In this document: positions 24,176-32,800 of the stretch, piece after piece | How positions within the stretch are numbered: the first letter of the stretch is position 1 | How the letters are laid out: every line of letters starts with the position of its first letter | Assembly (NCBI GenBank): GCA_903850425.1 | Contig: CAINLR010000081.1 | Span: 1-46,551 of the forward strand | Direction: 5' to 3' | Length of the DNA: 46,551 nucleotides | Source: an uncultured Verrucomicrobia subdivision 3 bacterium | GTDB taxonomy: Bacteria > Verrucomicrobiota > Verrucomicrobiia > Limisphaerales > UBA11358 | Notes under the pieces: model-generated | The model's database searches: none | What the model was told of the DNA's origin: nothing | The model's input: only the letters and a program-made list of their open reading frames with translations | Translations under genes and position numbers: made by a program

Positions 24176-25840
24176 CTATTTCGCCGCACCGGTTGGCTGT
24201 TGCTGGTAAATGGGCGTGTTGCGCAGTTCGCGATTAGCCTCGCCTTGCAGCCAGATGTTGAAGGCTTCGGTCTGACGTCCGTGCCGCACCTGCGCGAGGA
24301 ACTGCGGAAATTCAGCAGCCTTTTTGGTCTCGTCCACAGGCAGCAGGGATTGAACGAACAGGACAAATCCGCCGTCCGCGATCGGGGCAAAATTGCTGAG
24401 GTGGCCCACCGGCGTGGTGAAGGCGGCCTGTTTCAGCTGGCCCAGTTCGGCGCGTTCGCCAAAACCGGGCACCTCCTGTGAACTCAAGGCAAACGGGGGC
24501 AGGGCCTGGGGTGACTGGCCGGCGGCAATGGCCACCTGCGCGAACGTTTTGCCCGCCGCCATCTGGTTCGTTGCGGTGGCATAGAAAGTGGCGCCCGCGG
24601 TTTGCGCCCGCGCAATCGCCTGCTGGTCTTGAAAATCCGAGGTCACGCGGCTGCGGATCGATTCGAGCGCGGGAATCGTGCTGGGCAACTGTTGCGCGAG
24701 GGCGATGACATAGACGCCATCCGTTGCGACAAATGGTCCGGCAAACGGTTCTTCCGCGCTCAATTTGAACGCCGCTTTGGTGAGCGGGGCGGGCGCATCA
24801 AATTCTTGCGGGCCGTCATTTGCCGCGAATGGCGCGGTGGTGTGGACGGCCAGGGCTTTTTGTTTGGCAGCGGTGAGGAGGTTCTCCGCCTTGGCGGGTT
24901 CGAGAGCGAACAGCGGATTGGCGAAGTCATTCGCCTGCTGGCGGGCGTCCATCAGCGCGCGTTGGTGGATAAGCAGTTCGCGGATTTTAGCTTTGGCTTC
25001 TTCAGGCGTCTTTACGCCGGCATACTGGGCGGCGTTCTGGCGATAATAGGCGTCCACATTTTCTTCCAGATTGGTTTTCGCCCACTCGGCCTTGGACTGC
25101 GCGAGGAAATTCGTGACCTCAAACACCACGTAGTTTAACGCCACGCGGTCGGGCAAACGGTAGGCGGCGAGGTTGTTGGTGTAGAACTGACCGACGGCGG
25201 CCGGCGTGACCGAGACTTGCGCGAGATAATTCGACGCGGTGAAAAACACCACCTGCGCGGAAATCTCCTGATGGTCGCGGATGTAGAGCTGTGAGGCTTC
25301 GGTCGGCGTGATCAGCAGGCCGGACAGGCCGAGCGACTGTTGAAGCTGTTGAATCACCAAGTCGTTGCGGACGTAGCGCTGGAAGTCGGCCGCATTCAGG
25401 CCCCCGGGAGCCAGCACACGCTCCAAGAACGCTTCCATCGGCACCGCTGGGTTGTTGCGCCCGGCAATGGATCGAAGCATTTCATTCGCGCCCGTCACCA
25501 CCGCATCCGCGCTGACGAAGATGCCGAGCGACTTGGCTTTTTGGGTGAGCATGAGGCGCACATAAGTTCCCTTGTTCATTTCCTCGCGGGTCATGTTGGG
25601 ACTCGTCTCCGGCCAATCACCGGCGTTCAACCGGTAGTAAAGCCGGAAGTCGCGTTGCGCCGCGGCAAACGCCTCAGGCTTGATTTCCTTGCCGTAAAGC
25701 GAACCGTAGCCACCGTCGCTCATGCGGCCATTGCTGTTGCGCGTCACGGGGCCGGCACCCCACCACAGGAAAGAAATGATGGTGGCGCCGATGATAATAA
25801 ACCACAGCCAGGACGAGTGCTTGCGAATTGTTCCAATCAT
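24176..25840 (-). CDS. Membrane-anchored SurA/PpiD-like chaperone or PPIase
   Basis: 554 residues from the ATG at 25840; a longer in-frame start at 25957 is not convincing. A single N-terminal membrane helix (WLWFIIIGATIISFLWWGAG) follows a short cytoplasmic MIGTIRKHSS, as in PpiD. The periplasmic part has a SurA-N-like helical region (residues about 60-230) and a rotamase-like repeat region (about 350-500) with weak PPIC similarity. It probably helps fold outer-membrane or secreted proteins; catalytic PPIase activity is uncertain. Confidence 0.8.
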   Translation of the reverse strand: MIGTIRKHSSWLWFIIIGATIISFLWWGAGPVTRNSNGRMSDGGYGSLYGKEIKPEAFAAAQRDFRLYYRLNAGDWPETSPNMTREEMNKGTYVRLMLTQKAKSLGIFVSADAVVTGANEMLRSIAGRNNPAVPMEAFLERVLAPGGLNAADFQRYVRNDLVIQQLQQSLGLSGLLITPTEASQLYIRDHQEISAQVVFFTASNYLAQVSVTPAAVGQFYTNNLAAYRLPDRVALNYVVFEVTNFLAQSKAEWAKTNLEENVDAYYRQNAAQYAGVKTPEEAKAKIRELLIHQRALMDARQQANDFANPLFALEPAKAENLLTAAKQKALAVHTTAPFAANDGPQEFDAPAPLTKAAFKLSAEEPFAGPFVATDGVYVIALAQQLPSTIPALESIRSRVTSDFQDQQAIARAQTAGATFYATATNQMAAGKTFAQVAIAAGQSPQALPPFALSSQEVPGFGERAELGQLKQAAFTTPVGHLSNFAPIADGGFVLFVQSLLPVDETKKAAEFPQFLAQVRHGRQTEAFNIWLQGEANRELRNTPIYQQQPTGAAK

Positions 25841-26071
25841 AGTGAAAAAATAGAACGCGCAGCCTATCTTGCGCGCAGTGACAACGCAAACGGAAAAAGC
25901 GCGCCGGCGGAAGAAAGCCACCGGGCACCCACCGCCAAGCAGCGGCGAAATCCCCAACCCCCTACTTCCTAAAGCTGCGTGCGGCCGCCGGTTTTATTGA
26001 CGCTCGGAGAATTGAGTGACATGCTCTCAGCGCGAGCGGCAACGAATGCCTGAATCAAATTAATCCGAATA

Positions 26072-26785
26072 ATGAAAAACGTAATCACCATTCTCAGTCG
26101 GGCTCGGGGCCTGGCCCTGGCGTCGGGGCTGCTCGCCGCCGTGGTTTTATGTGCAGGCGGCTGCGCGACGCCGCTCCAAAATTCGCTGGCCACGCACAAT
26201 TCCAGCCAATGGGAAAAGAGCATCGCCGCTTACGAAGCCAGCGACCAAACGAATCCGCCGCCGCCGCATCCCATCGTGTTCGTGGGCAGTTCCAGCATCG
26301 TGAAGTGGAAATCCCTCGCCGCCGATTTTCCGGACCTGCCGGTGATCAATCGTGGTTTCGGCGGGTCGCAACTGGCGGACTCGGTGAATTATGCCGACCG
26401 CATTGTCATTCATTATGCGCCGCGTGAGGTGGTGGTGTATGCGGGCGGCAACGACCTCAACGCCGGCAAATCGCCCGAGATTGTTTATGGCGATTTCGTG
26501 GCGCTGATGCAGAAGCTGCGCGCCGGCTTGCCCCACGCGCGACTGGCCTTCATTTCCAGCGCGCCGAATCATGCCCGCTGGGCGCAGGTGGAAAAAGTGA
26601 AACGCCTGAATGCGCTGGTGGAGGCCTATTGCCGGCGCCACGACATCGCGTTCATCAATGTTTTCCCGCTCATGCTCGGGCCCGATGGCCGGCCGAAACC
26701 CGATATTTACGTCGCGGATGGATTGCACATGAACGCCAAAGGCTATGCCATTTGGCAACCAGCCGTCGCCCCGTTTTTGAAGTGA
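26072..26785 (+). CDS. Secreted SGNH/GDSL hydrolase
   Basis: 237 residues. An N-terminal signal peptide ends around LCAGGC, possibly a lipoprotein site. SGNH blocks: I, VFVGSSSIVKW (nucleophile Ser); II, NRGFGGSQLADSV; III, VVYAGGNDLNAGK (Asn); V, DGLHMNAKGYAIW (Asp and His). Acts on an ester, perhaps a sugar acetyl or phospholipid; substrate unknown. Stands alone between two leftward genes. Confidence 0.9.
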   Translation: MKNVITILSRARGLALASGLLAAVVLCAGGCATPLQNSLATHNSSQWEKSIAAYEASDQTNPPPPHPIVFVGSSSIVKWKSLAADFPDLPVINRGFGGSQLADSVNYADRIVIHYAPREVVVYAGGNDLNAGKSPEIVYGDFVALMQKLRAGLPHARLAFISSAPNHARWAQVEKVKRLNALVEAYCRRHDIAFINVFPLMLGPDGRPKPDIYVADGLHMNAKGYAIWQPAVAPFLK

Positions 26786-26849
26786 GCGCTCGGGATTGGT
26801 CCTGCCGCGCGGATTTATCCGCCTGCTCTGCCAGCGGGGTATTGGCTTT

Positions 26850-27776
26850 TCACTTCACCGCCGGAACGATGACCGCAGCTGGTTTTGCTTTCGGCTTCCC
26901 GCCTTTGGGATCGAGGTTTTGTTCCAGGTCATTCGCCGTGACAACCGATTGAACGCCCGCCGCCGGCACTTCCACTTTGGCCACCCAGAGAATGCCATTC
27001 AGCACGACCTTGCGGAAATGATCGTCGCCCCAGTTGCGATGAAAATGGCCACCGGTAAAGCCAAAGCCGCGTCCGCCATCCGGGCGCTCGCTCGCCCAAG
27101 CCACGGTTTGAAGTTCGCCTTTGGCCACGGCGGCCCGCACCGCCGGATTTCCCTCGTGCGGCCCGTCGGCGCGATCCATCGTGTCGGGCGTTGGCACAGC
27201 GGCGAGAATCGCCTTTACGCCGGTCATGCCGTCCCGAAAGCGCATGTTGAAATACCATTCGTCTTTCATGCTGAACGGTTCCAGCCCGCGGGCGATGGGA
27301 TGATTGGGCAGCGTTTTGAAATCGGCCAGCCAGTGTGGGTTCACGGAACGGTTGATTTCGAAACAGCCGCCGATCCAGTCGAGAAATTCTTTCTGCCCAT
27401 TTTCCATCGTCGGTTCGACGGCATAATGAATGCACGCCAGACCGGTGCCCTGTTTCATCAGCGCGTCCAAGACCTTCAGATGGTCGTCTTGCAAGGCCGG
27501 ATGCCCGCCGCCGCCGTCGCTGTAAATCACCACCGCCGCCGCGCCTGTCAGCACGGCGGAATCCGCCGGCCAGCCGTTGGTATAAACCTCGACCTGGATG
27601 CCCGGAAAACCGGCGAGGCATTTTTGGAAGAGCAAGACGCCGGCGCGATGCTCGTGTTCACCAGGTCCGTGACTCGGTTTGCCGGCGATCATGACAATTC
27701 TTTTTTCGTCCGCCCGCCCCACAGTCGGAGCAAAGGCGATCAGCGATAGCAACAGGATGGCAGCGAGTGTTTTCAT
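26850..27776 (-). CDS. Secreted ThuA-domain protein
   Basis: 308 residues from the ATG at 27776, where the signal peptide MKTLAAILLLSLIAFAPTVG begins. ThuA domain: IVMIAGKPSHGPGEHEH, AVVIYSDGGGGHPAL, LACIHYAVE, and a C-terminal GFGFTGGHFHRNWGDDHFRK. Paralogous to the ThuA part of the 14541-16187 protein. ThuA-type proteins are linked to handling of trehalose and keto-sugars; the role here is not known. Confidence 0.88.
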   Translation of the reverse strand: MKTLAAILLLSLIAFAPTVGRADEKRIVMIAGKPSHGPGEHEHRAGVLLFQKCLAGFPGIQVEVYTNGWPADSAVLTGAAAVVIYSDGGGGHPALQDDHLKVLDALMKQGTGLACIHYAVEPTMENGQKEFLDWIGGCFEINRSVNPHWLADFKTLPNHPIARGLEPFSMKDEWYFNMRFRDGMTGVKAILAAVPTPDTMDRADGPHEGNPAVRAAVAKGELQTVAWASERPDGGRGFGFTGGHFHRNWGDDHFRKVVLNGILWVAKVEVPAAGVQSVVTANDLEQNLDPKGGKPKAKPAAVIVPAVK

Positions 27777-28113
27777 AAAATTGAAATTGTCTGTGGTTTT
27801 ATTGGTGGGCAAAAATTTATGCCGTTCAACTGCGCTTGCCAACTTCTATTCGCGCGAAAGAGTTGCCCCGGGCACAGCTCGCCCCTGCCCCGGCACGAAA
27901 TCCAAGCAGGGCGCGGCTGGGGCGTCCTCGACCGACCGCAGCAACTTGGACAGGACTGCTGCATCAGATTTATTCCAATGGCCACGGCCGCGCTCCGGGG
28001 CAGTGCGCGTCTGCGCCGGGTCACCTCGGGACAGATCATGACCCTCCTCACGACTCGAACCCCCGCGCGACTGTGGGTGAAGGGCCACAGGCCGGCTGCG
28101 AAACAAAGATTTT
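27777..28113. other. Intergenic stretch, GC-rich, no gene recognised
   Basis: About 340 bp between the ThuA gene start and the palindrome at 28114. Several frames are open but none shows domain-like sequence. It may contain another dispersed repeat unit, but no second copy was seen in this window. Confidence 0.4.
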
Positions 28114-28193
28114 TTAACCACGAAATACACGAAAAATTGCGAAGGGCCTATTTCCGTGTTCCCTTTCGTGTGCTTCGTGTATTTCGTGGTTAA
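28114..28193. repeat. Long palindrome (TTAACCACGAAATACACGAA arms)
   Basis: Perfect 20-bp inverted arms at 28114-28133 and 28174-28193 around a 40-bp centre. The sequence belongs to a class of palindromes common in environmental bacterial intergenic DNA (from memory). Its right arm contains the TAA stop of the sigma factor gene (28192-28190), so the element abuts or overlaps the gene end and may act as a terminator. Confidence 0.85.
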
Positions 28194-28939
28194 TTCCCAA
28201 ACGCGCCGAACAATGCGCTCATCTCCGCGTCCACTTGGGCCGCATCGATCAGCGTCTGGGCAATTTCTTCGCGGAGTAAAACACGATAGCGCTTCCGCAG
28301 CCGATGAATTGCCACGCGCACGGCGCCTTCTTCCAGACCCAAAGTCTGGGCGATTTCGCTTTGCGCGGTTTCACTGCTGCCCGCCATCAGAAACATTTTC
28401 AACTGCTCAAACAACTTCGCTTTGCCGTCGGCGGCGCATTCCGCCTGCAACCGCTCGATCACCTTCGCCAGCAATGCCAGCGCCCATTCGCGGTCGAACG
28501 CCTGGTCGGGACTCGGCTCGTGCGTCGCGGCCACTTGGAATTTTTTATCTGCCGTCTGCCAGTCCAGCGAGAGTTGCGCCGCGCCGCCGCCGCGCTTCTG
28601 CGCCTGCGTCTTGTCCCATTCATTCGCTAGAAAGTGTTTTAACGACGCCAGCAGGAACGCGCGAAACTTGCCGCGCTCGCTGTCCAGATTCGCGAGGTAA
28701 TTCTTCGCCAGCAACCGCGTAAAAAATGCCTGGACCAAATCCTCCGCGTCCGCCTTGTTGTGACCGCGCCGCCGCACATAAGCGTAAAGTGGGAACCAGT
28801 AGGTTTTGCAAAGCTCTTCCAGCGCGTCATCCGCCTGCGGCGTGTGGCGCTGGCCCGCCGCGAGCACGACCGTCCAATGCGTCGTGGCAAAAATATCGCC
28901 CGGCGCGGTCGAGACTGGCGTGGATTGCGCGGAGGTCAC
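28190..28939 (-). CDS. ECF-type RNA polymerase sigma factor
   Basis: 249 residues from a GTG at 28939; no in-frame ATG is available downstream of the repeat array. Starts MTSAQSTPVSTAPGDIFATT, with a HWTVVL motif typical of large sigma-factor families in Planctomycetota and Verrucomicrobiota. Region 2 (TYWFPLYAYVRRRG, ADAEDLVQAFF) and region 4 (SSETAQSEIAQTLG, then AVRVAIHRLRKRYR) are clear. Such sigma factors are often encoded near Ser/Thr kinases, as here. A 21-bp repeat array lies immediately upstream, in the place where its promoter should be. The stop codon lies in a palindrome. Confidence 0.9.
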   Translation of the reverse strand: MTSAQSTPVSTAPGDIFATTHWTVVLAAGQRHTPQADDALEELCKTYWFPLYAYVRRRGHNKADAEDLVQAFFTRLLAKNYLANLDSERGKFRAFLLASLKHFLANEWDKTQAQKRGGGAAQLSLDWQTADKKFQVAATHEPSPDQAFDREWALALLAKVIERLQAECAADGKAKLFEQLKMFLMAGSSETAQSEIAQTLGLEEGAVRVAIHRLRKRYRVLLREEIAQTLIDAAQVDAEMSALFGAFGN

Positions 28940-28997
28940 GGCAATGAAAGCATGGTAGCCAAGCCTGGGGCCGGATGCACTTGCATTAACCGAAACG

Positions 28998-29291
28998 AAC
29001 CTTTCAACGCCTTGGTCGCGGACGGCAACGAACCGGTCGAACGGCGCCATGAGCCGGTCGAACCGTGCCAGCCCCTGGTCGGAGCGTGCAACGAGCCGGT
29101 TGCTGGTGTCATACGCTCGGTCGGGTGGTTCCAAGCGCCGGTCGTGCTATTCAACGCGCCGGTCGTGCGGTTCAACGTGCCGGTCGGGTCGTTTAATGCG
29201 CCGGTTGTGCTATTCCAAAGACCGGTTGTGCCATTCCAAGGGCCGGTCGGGTCATTCAATGCGCCGGTCAGATCGTTCATTTGTCCAGTTG
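28998..29291. repeat. 21-bp tandem repeat array, fourteen units
   Basis: Fourteen consecutive 21-bp units in exact register (294 bp), with the most conserved part reading TTCAACGCGCCGGTCG and a variable five-base start. The leftmost units are more degenerate. No spacers. The array starts about 59 bp upstream of the sigma factor start and ends about 125 bp from the stop of the secreted Ig-like gene. All frames tend to stay open, producing long spurious reading frames. Same period as the array at 17486-17674. Confidence 0.9.
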
Positions 29292-29417
29292 CCAACAACT
29301 TATGCAAAATCGCCAGTTTTCGCGCGTGGCGGGGGCAAATCCGGCTTTCCCGGTGGAAAAGCGGCTGGCCACAGCCCATTTCCACCCCCAGGACGGCGCG
29401 AAATTCCGGTCGTTGGC
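29292..29417. other. Short spacer between array and secreted protein gene
   Basis: 126 bp with GC-rich sequence and no recognised signal; it includes several mixed inverted motifs (GGCTTTCCCGGTGGAAAAGC) that could terminate the leftward transcript from the kinase locus. Confidence 0.3.
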
Positions 29418-29831
29418 TCACTTATCTTTGGTCTTGAAGGTGAACAAATAGGGAATCGCCGGATGATGTTGCGGGTCCTGGAAACCGTGAAACTTCGGGC
29501 TGTTGATCCACCAGCCGTAGGCTTTGCCCGGCTCCAGTTTGACCTTCATCACGCACGTCTTATGGTCGGCTTCGTAGTGCGGTTTGCCCAGTGATTGCGG
29601 ATCGGAATTCTCCCAGGCGGTGGCCCAGCTCCAGGACTGATCGGCCATTTCCTTGCTGAAAGTAATTTTGATTTCCATTTCGCCCGGGACCACGTCCTTG
29701 CTGCCCGCTTCCGGCACGGTTTTGACGACGACCGGCGCGAAGTTGTCAATGTCCGGGGTCGCGGCGGTTTGCGCCAGCCCGCAGAGGGCGGTGGCGGCGA
29801 TGAGGCTGGTGAGGAGTGTTTTCGTTTTCAT
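29418..29831 (-). CDS. Secreted single-domain Ig-like (Big_5-type) protein
   Basis: 137 residues with signal peptide (MKTKTLLTSLIAATALCGLA). The mature part resembles bacterial Ig-like Big_5 domains: APVVVKTVPEAGSKDVVPGE, then IKITFSKEMADQSWSWA and AYGWWINSPKFHGF. It is closely similar over its whole length to the last 105 or so residues of the neighbouring kinase (VVETFPVSGASDVPPGE, RVRFSKPMTDGSWSWSSAWE), so one arose from the other. It lies 21 bp downstream of the kinase gene and is probably co-transcribed. Confidence 0.85.
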   Translation of the reverse strand: MKTKTLLTSLIAATALCGLAQTAATPDIDNFAPVVVKTVPEAGSKDVVPGEMEIKITFSKEMADQSWSWATAWENSDPQSLGKPHYEADHKTCVMKVKLEPGKAYGWWINSPKFHGFQDPQHHPAIPYLFTFKTKDK

Positions 29832-29852
29832 AATTTGATTTGGTATTTAGTT

Positions 29853-32800
29853 TTATTTGGTGTGGAAAATCAGCAGGTAAGGCACCGCCGGACGACCCGC
29901 CTGGTCGGTGAAGTTTTGAAATCTTTCGCTGTTCAGCCAAAACGCATAAGTTTGTCCCGGTTCCAGTTTCACCTGGACCACACAGGTGCGTGCGTCCGCT
30001 GCATAATGCGGCTTGCCGGTGAACTCCGGCGCGGAATTTTCCCACGCGCTGGACCAGCTCCACGAGCCGTCCGTCATTGGCTTGCTGAACCGCACGCGGA
30101 TTTCTGTTTCGCCCGGCGGCACATCGCTTGCGCCGGAGACGGGAAACGTCTCGACGATGACGGGCGGTTGTTTGTCCAATGTCACATTGTCCTGATCCTG
30201 CGGATGAGGCGTGATTTTAATCTCGGTCGGTTGCGGCTGACTGGCATTTCGTTGCTGTCCGGCCAAGGCCGAAAGGCGCTCGCTATAACTGCTGCCTGGG
30301 ACGCTTTGATCAAACGCATCCGCCGCATGAGTTGCGGCTTTATAAAGGTCTTTCCCCAGACTCAAATCGCCGGCTTTGATCGCACCATGTGCCCGCGTGT
30401 AAAGCGAAATTACATTGGCGGGCAGTTCCATATCTGTTCCGCGGAGATACCGATTAAGCGAACGCAGTTGTTCCAGGAACAACTCTGATGTCGTTTGCGC
30501 CGTGGCCTGGTCTTTTTGTGCGAGGGCTTTGTCGAGCGTGTCGCCCAATCCGTCCATGGCACCCAAAGCGGCAACGGCCTGGGCATAGTCGGGTTGGTTG
30601 GTTGAGCTGGTGGCCTTTGCCGGCGGTTCAATCAGCATCCGCAGGCCATCGCTCAAACTTTTTTGCTTGGCTGCTTCGAGCATTTTTTTGGCGGTTTCGT
30701 CAGCCTGGCCGGAGTCCACGAGGTTCTGCGACCATTTTTCGGCCTGGTCGAATTTGCCTTCGAGCAAATACAACCGCGCCAGCCCGAACCACGCGGCGGG
30801 CGCATTCGGCGCGGTCTGGAGTAGAAATTTTTCCGCGTCGTCATATTTCCGCTGCGACAAATAAATCTGTCCCAGCCCGTTCAGCGCCGCCGGATGATTC
30901 GGTTCAATGGCCACGGCTTTTTGAAACGACGTTTCCGCCGCCGCACTGTTGCCGGAATTGAATTGCGCCCAGCCGAGACCGTTCCATGTGTTCGCGTCGT
31001 CGGGCGCGAGTTGCACGGCTTGTTGAAATTTCGCCTCGGCCTCGGTCCGTTTGCCCGCCTGCAAGAGCTGCCAGCCTTCTTGACTCAATTCGGACGCGTG
31101 GTCGCTGGTCGAAGCGTGTTTGATGATGCTCACCAGCCGTTGCTGGAATTGTGACGGCTGCGCGGTTCGAGTGTCGCCGTTCAAATTCAGTTTGCGCTCG
31201 CTGGCGGCCTCGGCTTCGGTGCCAAAATAAATGCCAGCGAAAGCATGATGATCGTTATACATCGAAACATGCGGCAGTCCGGGCACAAGGTGGGAACGGG
31301 ATAGTTCAAAATCACCCCGGCCTTTGGAAATGTGGATGCTCTGCGGAGGTTCCGTCTGATTTGGAACCTCGTCATGATTGGTCGCCGTGATGTTCAGCCA
31401 CAAGGACGCTTCGTCGGCGCTGACGAGATTGTAATGACCTTTTACGGTCATCTGATTTTCACCGCGTTCGACCGAGGTGATTTCGATGGAATCGCCTTTT
31501 GGAAAATAAGATTGGCCGATGTAATCGGATTTCACAGCCGGCGGATGGGCAGACGGCTTGAAAATGGCTATCGGCACGATGATCGCCAGGACAATGATGG
31601 CGGAGGCAATCGCCAGCAAAGCAAACGCGCCGCGCGGATTTCCCAAATTGACCGTCTGCCCGAAGCGGGGAATCTGTTTTGGCACCCACGCCCGCGAGTC
31701 GCGTTTGCTGAAATAAACGGAAAGCCATTTCGGGCCGGTCCAATTCTGCGGGTTGCGCCACTCGGCTTCATTGATGGCCGTTTGTTCCGTCAGCGATTTG
31801 GCCGGCGGCGGCGTTTCTGAAATCGTCTCCACTTCCGTCTTGAGCACGTTGGCTTGCTGGTAGCGCAGTTCCGGTTTCTTTTCCAGCGCGCGCAGCACCA
31901 CTTCATCCAGCCGCACGTCAATGTGAACTTTTGACGACGGCGGGGCGATGCTTTTCCCGGGCAGCTCGCCGGTGAGCATCTGATAAAACACCACGCCGAG
32001 CGCGTAAATGTCCGCGCGATGATCCACGGCGTCGGGATGTTCCTTCTGCTCCGGTGCCATGTATTGCGGCGTGCCCATGACTTTGCCCGCATCGGTCAAA
32101 TCCTGGAGCGCAGGCTTCCCAGCCTGCGGGTTCACGGAGCCTCCCGGCTCCGTGGTTCCCGAACTGGCGGCGGGGACGCCGCCAGAACCCGCAAACGAGG
32201 ACGTCTGCGCTACGTTGCCGACAATTTTCGCCAGTCCAAAATCCGCGACCTTCACGCGACCGCGGCGATCCAGCAAAATATTTTCCGGCTTGATGTCGCG
32301 GTGGACGATGCCCTGATCGTGCGCGAATTGCAGCGCGTCGCAAATCTGGGGCACGATGGCCAGCGCCTCGCGCGCGGAAATGCGGCTGCTGTGGAGAAGC
32401 TGGCGCAAGTTAACGCCGTCCACGAATTCCATGAGGAAGTAGTAAAGTAAGGCAGGTGCCTCCCCGGCCGGCACCGGCATTCCCGCCGAACCGCTCGCGC
32501 TGACGCGCTCGCTGGGCAGGCGAGCCGCCTGCCCTATGTTACCGAATTCATACAGCGTCACGATGCCGGGATGATTGAGCTTCGCCAGCGCCCTGGCCTC
32601 GCGCGTGAAGCGTTCGGCAAACGCCGCGTCGTTGCCGATGCCGGGCGGAAGAATCTTCAACGCGACGATGCGATCCAATTGCTTCTGTCGCGCCTTGTAA
32701 ACCGCGCCCATGCCGCCTTTGCCGATGAGTTCGAGAATTTCCAGTTGCGGAAACAGCGGTGCCAGTTCCGCGACACTGGGCGGATGAAACGCTGGTTGTT

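Noticed and set aside
28936-29421. A minus-strand frame encoding seven-residue repeats (TGALNDP type) over the 21-bp array
   Set aside because: The repeat length is a multiple of three, so frames through it stay open by construction; several frames on both strands are open and none has start-site or domain support.
32103-32537. The kinase gene being a pseudogene because of repeat insertions
   Set aside because: Both insertions are multiples of three, contain no stop codon, and every catalytic motif on both sides is intact, so the gene is treated as functional until shown otherwise.
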